From: Sphingobacteriales bacterium
GTDB taxonomy: Bacteria > Bacteroidota > Bacteroidia > Chitinophagales > UBA2359
Assembly (NCBI GenBank): GCA_016706405.1
Contig: JADJJT010000001.1
Span: 995,501-1,059,500, forward strand
Reading direction: 5' to 3'
Length of the DNA: 64,000 bases
Shown: one piece after another, positions 10,009-18,098 of the stretch
Layout of the letters: the number at the start of each line of letters is the position of its first letter
Numbering within the stretch: the stretch's first letter is position 1
Made by a program: the position numbers and the translations under genes
Notes under the pieces: generated by a model
What the model saw: the letters and a program-made list of their open reading frames with translations, nothing else
Databases searched by the model: none
Told to the model about the DNA's origin: nothing

Positions 10009-10772
10009 ATGAAACCTACCCAAGCAGTCTCACCGATAGTCAATGGAGTGCAATATTAGGCATTTTAGACGACAAACGGAAACGAAAACACAGTTTAAGA
10101 GAAATTTTTAATGCGCTGTTCTATTTGCTTAAAACTGGCTGTCAATGGCGCATGCTGCCGTTCCATTTTCCGTCATGGAAGCTTGTTTACTACTATTTTA
10201 CCAAGTGGAAGAAGGATGGGACGATAGAACTCATCCATGAAATACTCAGGGATAAGACTCGAAAGCAAGCAGGCAGGGCTTCATCGCCAAGTGTTGGTAT
10301 AATTGATAGCCAGAGCGTAAAGACAACAAGCGTCGGAGGCTTGTGCAGAGGGATTGACGGGGGTAAAAAGTTAAAGGCAGAAAGCGGCATATTATTGTAG
10401 ATACAATGGGACTACTTTTAGCGGTTGTGGTTCATGCGGCAAATGAGCATGACAGTAAATCAGCCCCAATGGTTATAGCTGACCTCAGAGGCAGGTTTTG
10501 CAGATTGGTAAAGATAGTAGCTGATGGCGGGTATAGAGGCGAGTTAATTGAAAATACCCGCAAAACGTTTGGGTGGGTGGTTGAGGTTGTAAGTAGATCG
10601 AATACAGCCTCGAAATTCAAGTATTGCCAAAAGATGGATTGTTGAAAGAACTTTTGCATGGCTCGAAAGCTATCGAAGATTGAGTAAAGACTTTGAGTTC
10701 CAAACCGAAACGAGCCAGACAATGATCCAACTTGCCATGATAAAATTGATGCTTAATAGAATTAGAAAATAA
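10009..10772 (+). pseudogene. IS5-family transposase, three frame breaks
   Basis: Conceptual product about 255 residues. The DDE residues sit in IIDSQSVKT, IVADGGYRGEL and WIVERTFAWLESYRRLSKD. Three frame changes are needed. Just after the ATG at 10009, one extra A gives MKTYPSSLTDSQW. At 10370, re-reading the G of AAG gives KKVKGRKRHI. At 10621, re-reading the G of AAG gives KFKVLPKRW. Each restores the family consensus exactly. The A5G stretch at the second site could support programmed -1 frameshifting, known for some IS5 members; the other two sites look like plain one-base losses or sequencing errors. Confidence 0.85.
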
Positions 10773-10774
10773 AA

Positions 10775-10787
10775 TTTAGACAGGCTC
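10775..10787 (-). repeat. right terminal inverted repeat of the IS element
   Basis: TTTAGACAGGCTC, the complement of the left end with one mismatch. Read from the minus strand it supplies the last codons of the truncated phosphatidylcholine synthase frame. Confidence 0.85.
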
Positions 10788-10790
10788 TTA
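10788..10790. repeat. target-site duplication TTA, right copy
   Basis: Matches 9860-9862; see the left copy. Confidence 0.85.
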
Positions 10791-11541
10791 ATAAAAGGAT
10801 GATAAATACGTTCCACCATCCGGATAAAGGCAAAACAAAGTACAAATAAAAGGCAACCAAATTCCACATTACTGGAAACCCAACAAAATACTTATCACCC
10901 GAAACCATATTGGGCAACCCATAATATAATGCCGATGTCAATAAGGCGAGGCTAAGGCAAAATATCCGGAAAAATTCATCCGGAAAAAATAAGGTTTCGT
11001 ACATAAAATATCCCGGAATAATGGCATAGGTCGAAAAATCAATCACGTAATCAATGCTTTTGCCGTCAATATTGGGCAGTATTTGTTTTACCTTAAAAAG
11101 TCGGGCAAATGTGCCGTCAATGCCATCAATAAACAATGCCAATAACAACCAAAGTGTGGCCTTAACATAATGCTGGTCGCCAATAGCAATAATTGCCATC
11201 AAGGCAGCTATTACTCCCGATGCCGTAAATATATGTACACTTAATGCCAATAATTTTTGAACGCGGGTAAAATTATCGTTTGGGTTAGCAAGGGGCATAA
11301 TATAACCTGATATTTTTGTAATAGTAGGTACGCGAGGTTACGTAGGGGCAAAATTACAAAATATTAGGTAGTAAGCGGGCACGAACTTTACTTAACTGTT
11401 TGTTTTGTAAAAGTGTATAATAATGCTCAAACGCAAATAATGATTTTATTAAGATTTTCGCTTATTAGTAAACGTTAAACTAAGGATGCCAACACTTTAT
11501 TTTTACTAACAATATTTCCGGATATTTTTTTACCCCACCCC

Positions 11542-11572
11542 TTGCAATTAAATAAAAAATGCGTTAAATTTG
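11542..11572 (+). promoter_or_regulatory. Bacteroidota-type promoter upstream of a structured leader
   Basis: TTG (11542-11544), 20 bp spacer, TAAATTTG (11565-11572): a full match to TTG-N19/20-TAnnTTTG. Transcription would start near 11579, about 290 bases before the start codon at 11872. The rest of 11299-11541, between the two divergent genes, shows no gene; TAATTTTG on the minus strand (11356-11349) may serve the phosphatidylcholine synthase gene. Confidence 0.55.
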
Positions 11573-11612
11573 CTGCTAACTAATCTAATTTTCATTTTAA
11601 ATTTTAAAAATT

Positions 11613-11717
11613 ATGAAGCAATACAAAAACAAAACCCTGTTTCAATACAGCAAGGCTTTACTTGGTAAATTAACCAACACATTATTCACTTTTACATATA
11701 TAAGGGGGATGGCATAA
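11613..11717 (+). CDS. possible 34-residue leader peptide
   Basis: ATG-to-stop frame beginning MKQYKNKTLFQYSKALLG, 34 bp after the predicted transcription start. No family recognised. It could be a leader peptide, a decayed gene, or chance. Its last codons fall in the first arm of a stem-loop (11694-11705 with 11721-11734). Confidence 0.25.
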   Translation: MKQYKNKTLFQYSKALLGKLTNTLFTFTYIRGMA

Positions 11718-11730
11718 ATGCCTTTTATAT

Positions 11731-11817
11731 ATGTTGTTATTTATTGGTTTTATGGGCAGTAATACTGCTAATTTAGCAGATGGCACCATAGCTAAAGGTA
11801 AATTTATTGTTCATTAG
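11731..11817 (+). CDS. possible 28-residue peptide
   Basis: ATG-to-stop frame (MLLFIGFMGSNTANLADG...) in a different frame from the preceding small frame. Hydrophobic start, no recognised family. It may be the displaced second half of a broken small gene or may not be translated. Confidence 0.2.
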   Translation: MLLFIGFMGSNTANLADGTIAKGKFIVH

Positions 11818-11829
11818 TTTTTAAGCTGT

Positions 11830-11866
11830 AATACATGGCGCGCCAAACACGCCATGTATTTTTTTA
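11830..11866 (+). terminator. terminator-like hairpin ending 11 bases before a start codon
   Basis: Perfect 11-bp stem, 11830-11840 with 11850-11860, loop CGCCAAACA, then a run of T. It has the form of an intrinsic terminator yet lies directly before the ATG at 11872, so it could end a short leader transcript or act as an attenuator of the downstream gene. A second stem-loop (11694-11734) lies upstream. Confidence 0.65.
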
Positions 11867-11871
11867 TTATT

Positions 11872-13083
11872 ATGACAAATTTACTTTATGTTTGCTTGTT
11901 ATGGCAAACGATAATACCGTTTACCAACCCATCGCTTGAAGGTGTACCGAAGTATGAAAATACAGAAACCGTAGCACACGGATGGTTCGTTTGTAGTTAT
12001 ACCCCCGATTTATTTGGTGATAGCCCTTTGGTGTTACCCCAACACGGAATAAGTTATGTAGGTGTGGTATGTTGCCCCGTTGCCCTTTGCCAAGACAATA
12101 TCAATAGTATGTCCGAAGCCTTTGGTCAGCAATTAGTAACCCCCCTTGTGCCTAATACCCCTCACCAATTTACTATGTTTACCAACGATTTAGCGCATGC
12201 AAGTAATTATTCAGAATCGGGTATAGAAATTTGGGCAGGGCATGATAGCTGCCAGCAAGAACAATTACTATGGGTAGGGCGCACCCACGGCGATGAAACT
12301 TCTTCTATACCCCCTTATGAATGGTTTAAAGAAACCGTTGAGTTTGTACCTAATGCTGCTTATACTTATATGCGTTTTCAAGCTCACGAGGTCGCTGTAG
12401 ATTCTTTTACGGGTTTATTCATTGACAATCTATCGCCCATCTATGTAAACAACTTGTATTTAAGTACCCTGTATGCCGAGCAAACTGCCTTATGCCCCAA
12501 TACCTGCACGCTTTTATGGGTAGAGCCATTTAGTAGTATCAATACCAAAGAGGTAGCTATAACATGGAGCAGTATTCCGGAGGGTTACAACAACGAGCAA
12601 AATAGCAAATGGGTGAGTGTATGCCCCACCGAACCCACCTATTATATAGCGCATATTTACTACAAAGATAATCCTGAAATAGATACCTACGATACCATTT
12701 TAATAACCCTGCTCGATACTGCCTTATACGATTGCAACACCCTAATAGATACCACCACCAACCCCATAGACACCCTCGGCTACCAACCTGTAAAAGGCGC
12801 TACGCGCTACAAACCGCCGGGTGGGTGGGCTTTGTTTCCGAATATGGTTGCGCCGGGTGGCTCGGTTAATATACACGCACCCCAAGCGGGGCAGTTGGCT
12901 TTGTACAATACCTTAGGGCAGTTGGTTTGGTCGGTTAGGGCTATTCCATCCGGATATGATGCTTACAATTTGCCCAATAATTTAGCCCAAGGCATCTACT
13001 ACTACCATTTCACGCCAAACAATCCGAGAGAAGAAGAAAAACCTGTAATAGTGGGTAAAATTTTGGTGCTGGGTAGCGGGTAA
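11872..13083 (+). CDS. secreted protein with T9SS sorting domain, function unknown
   Basis: 403 residues from the ATG at 11872; an earlier in-frame ATG at 11854 lies inside the hairpin and is less likely. The N-terminus (MTNLLYVCLLWQTIIPF) is a short hydrophobic segment that may be a signal peptide; it is followed by a NPSLEG-type opening common in large Bacteroidota surface proteins and a beta-rich domain (GIEIWAGHDSC near residue 115). The C-terminal 80 residues (LFPNMVAPGGSVN, LALYNTLGQLV, NLAQGIYYYHF) are a type A T9SS sorting domain. Role unknown. Expression may depend on the hairpin leader. Confidence 0.65.
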   Translation: MTNLLYVCLLWQTIIPFTNPSLEGVPKYENTETVAHGWFVCSYTPDLFGDSPLVLPQHGISYVGVVCCPVALCQDNINSMSEAFGQQLVTPLVPNTPHQFTMFTNDLAHASNYSESGIEIWAGHDSCQQEQLLWVGRTHGDETSSIPPYEWFKETVEFVPNAAYTYMRFQAHEVAVDSFTGLFIDNLSPIYVNNLYLSTLYAEQTALCPNTCTLLWVEPFSSINTKEVAITWSSIPEGYNNEQNSKWVSVCPTEPTYYIAHIYYKDNPEIDTYDTILITLLDTALYDCNTLIDTTTNPIDTLGYQPVKGATRYKPPGGWALFPNMVAPGGSVNIHAPQAGQLALYNTLGQLVWSVRAIPSGYDAYNLPNNLAQGIYYYHFTPNNPREEEKPVIVGKILVLGSG

Positions 13084-13145
13084 AAATCTTGCTACTTATA
13101 AATCAAGATAATAGCAGCGAAAATAATTATCCGGAAGCAATTAAA

Positions 13146-13895
13146 TTAAACAACTTCGCCTTTAGTACAAACACATACTAACAAATCATCGCCGTATTGG
13201 TAAGGGGTAAGGGTATAATCGGAATAGTATTGAATATCATTAAAGCCTGCTTGCCTTAGTAAATTATGCAACTGCGGCAAACTGTACATGCGCAAACTGC
13301 TTTGCATTTGATATTGTTTTTTGCCTTTTAAAACCGTCCATTCGCCATTAAGGCGGCCTGTAAACGGGTCAAATTGGCGTTCTTCTATAACCAAACAGTT
13401 ATTAAAACGCCAAACGCCATGCTCGGTAAAAATGGGCAATAATGTTTCGAGGGTATGAGTTTCTAATACTAATTGCCCGTTTGGTTTAAGCACGCGGGCT
13501 GCCTCGGTTAAAAAGGCATGGTTGCCGGCATCGTCAAAATAGCCAAAACTGCCAAAAATACAAGCCGCCATGTCAAAACATTGGTTTGGCAGGGGCATTT
13601 GGCGCATATCGGCTTGTAGCCAATTAATGGGGGGCAAGTTTTTTTTAAGTGCCGTTGCTTTGCCTTTTTCGAGCAGTTTTGGGTTATAATCGAGGGCGGT
13701 AACGTTGTAACCTAATTTAGCCAGGTCAAGCGCTATACGCCCAGTGCTGCATGGCACATCTAATACTGTTTGCCCACTATTTTGTTGCAACAAATAATCT
13801 AAACAAGCAATTTCGTTTTTAGTAGCTTGTTTTCCACGCAAATGGGGCAGCATAGCTTGCCAGCCATCGGTAAAATAAGTTTCCCACCAAAACAT
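13146..13895 (-). CDS. class I SAM-dependent methyltransferase
   Basis: 249 residues with the SAM-binding motif I LDVPCSTGRIALDLAKLG near 41-58, an acidic residue ending motif II (VTALDYN), and motif IV-like DMAACIFGSFGYFDD. It belongs to the broad UbiE/Methyltransf_11/25 group; the substrate is unknown. It is preceded by the choice-of-anchor-B gene on the same strand with a 39-bp gap, so the two may be cotranscribed, though no shared function is evident. Confidence 0.8.
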   Translation of the reverse strand: MFWWETYFTDGWQAMLPHLRGKQATKNEIACLDYLLQQNSGQTVLDVPCSTGRIALDLAKLGYNVTALDYNPKLLEKGKATALKKNLPPINWLQADMRQMPLPNQCFDMAACIFGSFGYFDDAGNHAFLTEAARVLKPNGQLVLETHTLETLLPIFTEHGVWRFNNCLVIEERQFDPFTGRLNGEWTVLKGKKQYQMQSSLRMYSLPQLHNLLRQAGFNDIQYYSDYTLTPYQYGDDLLVCVCTKGEVV

Positions 13896-13934
13896 AGTTA
13901 TTTTTGCTTATTTGTTAATTGTTGCCTTATAAAA

Positions 13935-16391
13935 TTAAAACTTTTGCCACTTGCCTTTTGCTTGCTGCTTTCCTAAAGTATTAACAGCTTGCCAGGTATA
14001 AAATCCGGCGGGTAGGGCAGTTGTATTAACATTTTGTTGGTCGTTAGGTTGCAAATTAATTTGTTGCATCATCCGGCCATTTACATCAAAAAATTGCACG
14101 GTCAAATTACTGTTAAATTTTGAAATTAACTGCACAGAAACATTCGACTGTACGACTAAAACAAGGGGCTGATTAGTTGAGTTTGTTGCTTGTGGGCTGT
14201 TTATTCCGGTAAAGGTTTCAATAACCTCAAATTTATCAAATGCGGCATCTACCAAGTGTCCTTCATCAAAGTCAATAGCTTCAACAATTAATTGCAAGTT
14301 TTCCCAATCTTCAGTTAAGTAGTCCATTAAGTTAATATTTACCTCGTGCCAGGCTTGTTCAAAGAGGCCGTCGTTTACTTCAAAATCAATTAGTTTGGTT
14401 TCTGAGCCATTGGTGAGCATAATTTTTAACGAGTCGTTAGGAGGTGAGCCTTGTCCGCCGCCATTTGCAAACCAACGGTTAAAGTTAATTTGTGGCAATT
14501 TGTATCCGGATAGGTTAAAAACCGGCGATATTAAACGCACATAGCCGTCGTCCACGTCGTCGCCGCCTGCTTGGCCGTCTTCACTATTTCCGGTAACAAA
14601 ACAGTGGTCGCCTATATCTGAACTGCAATCTTCTTCGGGGTTGTACAATGAAAAGCCTTGCCCATACGAAGGATTAGGTTTGGCGCGGGTTAGTAATCCG
14701 GTTGGCGAGGTGGCTTCGGTTGTCCAGCCTAAGTCTAAATCAAAATCGTCGTAATATCCGGGACTTAAATTAATAACGTATGTTTCGACATTTATTATTT
14801 GGTTGGCAAGATGGTTGGTTATATAGCCCCATTTTCCGGCGGTAATTTGGTAAGTATTTGTCATGTTTTGATACACTGTATATTTACCTTCGCTGTTGCT
14901 GGTGGTTTCGTACAAAAAGCCGTCGTTGTCTTCAATTTTTATTTTGGCGTTTTCAATGGGTTTTCCGGTGGTTGCATCAATTACTAAATGTGTAAAAACA
15001 GGTATAGGTTTTAATTGCACATTTACCTGAATTGTTTTGCCCAGTACCGCATCAACAATTACAGTTTCGGTTTGATAACCTTGTTGACTGATTTCTAACG
15101 AATAAGCGCCGGCGGTACCTATTCCGGTTTTAAAGTTTCCGGAAAACCCGGATTTTGTACTTTGTATTTTATCTTTTAAATCTTTCCAATCAATGGTAGC
15201 GTTTGGTATGGGCAATCCGGTATCGGCATCGGTAACGGTTCCTAACACGTAAGCGCCAAGCGTATAGGTGGGTTTTAAAATATACAGCCCTTCTTCCATG
15301 TCAGAAATAATTAAATTGCCCGAGGGTAAATATGGGCAAACGCCCCATGCGCCGTTAAATCCGTCGCCCGAGTAGTTGGGCGAGGTGTCGAAACTGCCTA
15401 CTTCAATTAAATTATCGGGGTAAGTAGCATCGTGAATAGTTACGCCGTAGGTGTAGTACGAGGTTACAACCCAGTTTTTATTTACTACATACGTATTGTG
15501 CGGTATTGTTCCTTTGCCGGGTTCGGCTTGTACGCGGTCAATTTCTTTAATGTCAGTTACATCGGTTACATTGTAGGCGGTAACGTAGGCGCCGGTTTTT
15601 TCATCGGTAGTAAACATTACTTTACCATCGTCTGTAAGCCAGCTATTATGCGTAAAAACGTGTGGGGTGGTTACTTCGCCAATTTTTTTGGGGTTAGCAC
15701 GGTCTTTAATATCAACAACGCCTAAGGTGCCGTTATAAATTTCGGATGTCCATAGGGTGTCGCCGCGCACATAACAGTCGTGCACGTATTCATCGTCGTA
15801 AATGCCCACGATAGGCGGGTTAAAGGGGTCTTTGTTTAGGTCGAGTATTACTACGCCTTTTTTTTGTACGTCGCTTTCATCGGCGGTTTCGGGTGTTGGT
15901 GTCGAGCCATTTAGGTAGGCATATCCTTTTTCGTCAATAAAAATGGTATGGGTGCCGCGCATGGTAAGATTAAAGTTTGTATCGTTAGCGCCGTTCCAGT
16001 AAACGGGGTCGCTACAAGCTGGCAGGGTGCTCATATCAAAAATTAACATTCCTTCCGAGCCTTCTATATCTTCAATTACTACGTAACAATAATTTTTCCA
16101 GGTACGAACCTCGTGCCATAAAATATCGGGGCTCGGATAAAAACACACTTCTACTGGGTTGGCGGGGTCGGCAAGGCTTACAACCGATGCACCTTCGTTT
16201 GTTCCTACAATGGCATATTCAGTGCCATCGGGGGCAGCCCAGCCCCAAAGGTTAGCTAAGGTTTTGCCCGGGTAAGGCAAATGTCCTATTTTTTCAATAT
16301 TCACTTGGGCTGTTACTGGCATTAGGCAAGACGCACTGCACCAAAAACAAAAAAATAAAGAAATACGTTGTAAAAGTAAAAGTGGTTTCAT
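13935..16391 (-). CDS. choice-of-anchor-B family secreted protein with T9SS sorting domain
   Basis: 818 residues: signal peptide to about residue 29; an LVIVD-like beta-propeller region of choice-of-anchor-B type, 30-380 (GTNEGASVVSLADPANPVE, TSEIYNGTLGVVDIKDRAN, HNSWLTDDGKVMFTTDE); two carboxypeptidase-regulatory-like domains near 382-465 and 467-545; a beta-sandwich; and a type A T9SS sorting domain in the last ~80 residues (VQFFDVNGRMMQQ, ALPAGFYTWQ). Expected at the cell surface; binding partner or substrate unknown. TACCTTTG on the minus strand (16532-16525) is a possible -7 box. Confidence 0.8.
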   Translation of the reverse strand: MKPLLLLQRISLFFCFWCSASCLMPVTAQVNIEKIGHLPYPGKTLANLWGWAAPDGTEYAIVGTNEGASVVSLADPANPVEVCFYPSPDILWHEVRTWKNYCYVVIEDIEGSEGMLIFDMSTLPACSDPVYWNGANDTNFNLTMRGTHTIFIDEKGYAYLNGSTPTPETADESDVQKKGVVILDLNKDPFNPPIVGIYDDEYVHDCYVRGDTLWTSEIYNGTLGVVDIKDRANPKKIGEVTTPHVFTHNSWLTDDGKVMFTTDEKTGAYVTAYNVTDVTDIKEIDRVQAEPGKGTIPHNTYVVNKNWVVTSYYTYGVTIHDATYPDNLIEVGSFDTSPNYSGDGFNGAWGVCPYLPSGNLIISDMEEGLYILKPTYTLGAYVLGTVTDADTGLPIPNATIDWKDLKDKIQSTKSGFSGNFKTGIGTAGAYSLEISQQGYQTETVIVDAVLGKTIQVNVQLKPIPVFTHLVIDATTGKPIENAKIKIEDNDGFLYETTSNSEGKYTVYQNMTNTYQITAGKWGYITNHLANQIINVETYVINLSPGYYDDFDLDLGWTTEATSPTGLLTRAKPNPSYGQGFSLYNPEEDCSSDIGDHCFVTGNSEDGQAGGDDVDDGYVRLISPVFNLSGYKLPQINFNRWFANGGGQGSPPNDSLKIMLTNGSETKLIDFEVNDGLFEQAWHEVNINLMDYLTEDWENLQLIVEAIDFDEGHLVDAAFDKFEVIETFTGINSPQATNSTNQPLVLVVQSNVSVQLISKFNSNLTVQFFDVNGRMMQQINLQPNDQQNVNTTALPAGFYTWQAVNTLGKQQAKGKWQKF

Positions 16392-16725
16392 TTAATAAAA
16401 TAGCTTTATGGAGAGAAAGAATTAATTAATGGTATATAAAGCACAGAGAAAAGATGAGAAAAATAATTAAGGGTAGTTAAGAATAGCCAAAGCCCTGCTT
16501 TTCCCTATTACTTAAAATAGGGGGCAAAGGTACAAAAGGCACAGTTATTTTAGTGAGAGATTGGTATTTCTTTTAGCTAAGATTGTCTTGTAATTACTAT
16601 TAATCCGGATGGTTTAATTATGTAGGCGGCAAATGTCTAAGTAAATTTAACAACTAATAACAAGAGGCCACATAAGTAGCAGTGGGTTTGTAAGCAAATT
16701 GAGAAAGCAAAAGATAAATTGCTGT
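16392..16725. other. intergenic stretch, 334 bp
   Basis: Between the starts of the choice-of-anchor-B gene and the end of the YkvA-like gene. AT-rich, with one TCCGGA (16604) and the candidate -7 box at 16525-16532. No open frame, RNA gene or hairpin terminator recognised. Confidence 0.5.
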
Positions 16726-17214
16726 TTATTTACTGCTTTTGGTCGCCGGAAAATCATCGCGGAAATCTTCGCCAAACTCTTGCTCATGGTCGGCATTTTC
16801 CCAAGTAACAAAGCGGTTGCGCTCATTCCGCAAAGTTTTACCTAACCACAACAGCAAGCTCACATCGTCAATAAATCCGGTAAGCGGAATAAAATCGGGT
16901 AAAATATCAATGGGCGAAATAAAATAGAGCAAAGCAGCCGACATTAAAAGTACTGCTTTTCGGGGCAACTCTTTATATTGACCCGAAGCAACTGCTTTAA
17001 TCATCCGGATAATATCTTTTATTAACTGTACAACCGATACGCGTTCGCGGTAATGAATAAATTTTTCATTAAACTCATCGAGGTGTTGGTTAGCAGCTTT
17101 AAGCTGGGTTTCGCGCTCATTTTGGTTGTTTAATAATTTGTCGGCCTGAGTTAAAAAATACCTGAATAATAAAGTTCGTGAAATGGCAAGTCCGCGTTTT
17201 ATAAAGTTTGTCAT
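16726..17214 (-). CDS. YkvA/DUF1232 family membrane protein
   Basis: 162 residues. The conserved core is ALLYFISPIDILPDFIPLTG followed by FIDDVSLLLWLGKTL (residues 95-130), diagnostic of DUF1232. The N-terminal half is charged and probably helical. Function unknown; members are small membrane-associated proteins. It stands alone on the minus strand between unrelated genes. Confidence 0.85.
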   Translation of the reverse strand: MTNFIKRGLAISRTLLFRYFLTQADKLLNNQNERETQLKAANQHLDEFNEKFIHYRERVSVVQLIKDIIRMIKAVASGQYKELPRKAVLLMSAALLYFISPIDILPDFIPLTGFIDDVSLLLWLGKTLRNERNRFVTWENADHEQEFGEDFRDDFPATKSSK

Positions 17215-17340
17215 GGTTGTTTTTAAGTAATTAGCGTGTTGATTGATTGATTTTATCAGTTACGTTTTCATCAATACCTGATGATTTCGTTTAAAATTTA
17301 GCGGTAGTGGTGAGCAAAAATTTAAAAATGACTTAAAAAT

Positions 17341-17940
17341 TTATTTCCGGCGATTAATTTCGTCTCGCACGGCGGCGGCCAACTCGTAGTCTTCGGCATC
17401 TAAAGCTTGTTGTAACATCGTATCTAATTTTTCTTTAGTGTAGGCAGCTATTTCGGTGCGTTGGCTACGGGTGCCGGGTGTTTTACTGCTGGTACGTGTT
17501 GATTTTGGTTTTTCTTTTTGTTCTTCTTCATCCATAACCAAAATGCCGGCCTCGTCCATAATTTTTTCGTAGGTATAAACCGGGCATTTAAAACGCACTG
17601 CCAAAGCCAAGGCATCTGAGGTGCGCGAGTCAATTTCGATTGTATTGCCTAAATGTTCGCAAATTAGTTTGGCATAAAAAACACTGTCAATTAAATCATT
17701 TATAATTACCTCTTTTAAGGTCAGGTCAAATTCAAAAAATAGATTTCGTATAAGGTCATGCGTTAAGGGGCGTCCGGGGTTCATATTTTGCAGTACCACG
17801 GCAATTGCCTGGGCTTCAAAAGCACCAATAACCACCAACAAACGGCGCTGCCCTTCAACTTCGCCCAAAACCACTGCAAAGGGCTGTGCGCTGCCCATAC
17901 TTTGCGACAAGGCTATTATTTTTAATTCTATTTTTTGCAT
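17341..17940 (-). CDS. bifunctional nuclease (BFN/DUF151) domain protein with C-terminal UVR motif
   Basis: 199 residues. Residues 1-135 match the BFN/DUF151 family (LLVVIGAFEAQAIAV, RPLTHDLI, SRTSDALALAVRFKCPVYT). A basic Thr/Ser-rich linker then leads to a UvrB/UvrC-type motif (LQQALDAEDYELAAAVRDEI) at the C-terminus. Some plant and bacterial relatives show DNase/RNase activity, and the UVR helix suggests protein contact. The combination is usual in Bacteroidota; the cellular role is not established. Confidence 0.88.
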   Translation of the reverse strand: MQKIELKIIALSQSMGSAQPFAVVLGEVEGQRRLLVVIGAFEAQAIAVVLQNMNPGRPLTHDLIRNLFFEFDLTLKEVIINDLIDSVFYAKLICEHLGNTIEIDSRTSDALALAVRFKCPVYTYEKIMDEAGILVMDEEEQKEKPKSTRTSSKTPGTRSQRTEIAAYTKEKLDTMLQQALDAEDYELAAAVRDEINRRK

Positions 17941-18098
17941 ATAAGTTTAAGTATAGACCCGTGGAGGCTGTTTGGCACGTCTCTTTAGGTTATAATTTAA
18001 ATCAATGGTACAGTTTAAGGTGTTTTTAGGGGCGAAAGACTTGGCCTTAGTAGGTAGCCATTTCATTTTATCCGGAAATTATTGGCAGTTTGGTTTAT

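Larger units (their letters stand above)
9863..10787 (+). mobile_element. IS5-family insertion sequence (IS427/IS1031-like), 925 bp
   Basis: Bounded by imperfect inverted repeats: left GAGACTGTCTAAA, right (complement) GAGCCTGTCTAAA, flanked by TTA duplications. Inside is one transposase reading frame on the plus strand broken by shifts. Size, ends and transposase sequence fit the IS5 family. It contains no TCCGGA, the palindrome common elsewhere in the window, as expected of incoming DNA, although about one copy would be expected at the window density. Confidence 0.9.
9591..11298 (-). pseudogene. pcs: phosphatidylcholine synthase-like gene, split by an IS element
   Basis: The N-terminal part (11298 down to 10788) contains the CDP-alcohol phosphatidyltransferase motif in DGIDGTFAR, then NIDGKSIDYVIDF and YAIIPGYF, the pattern of bacterial phosphatidylcholine synthases, which join choline and CDP-diacylglycerol at the inner membrane. 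The C-terminal part (9862 down to 9591) is membrane-spanning and opens with SIAHFFPLKFVYPSQTK. Deleting 9863-10787 and one TTA copy joins FIILLL to SIAHFF in frame and gives about 259 residues, close to the family's usual length. As it stands, the N-terminal frame ends with eight residues read from the IS, so the enzyme is probably inactive. Confidence 0.85.

Noticed and set aside
9860..10790. Composite transposon or genomic island around the IS
   Set aside because: Only one IS copy, a simple 3-bp duplication, and the host gene continues on both sides; no cargo genes.
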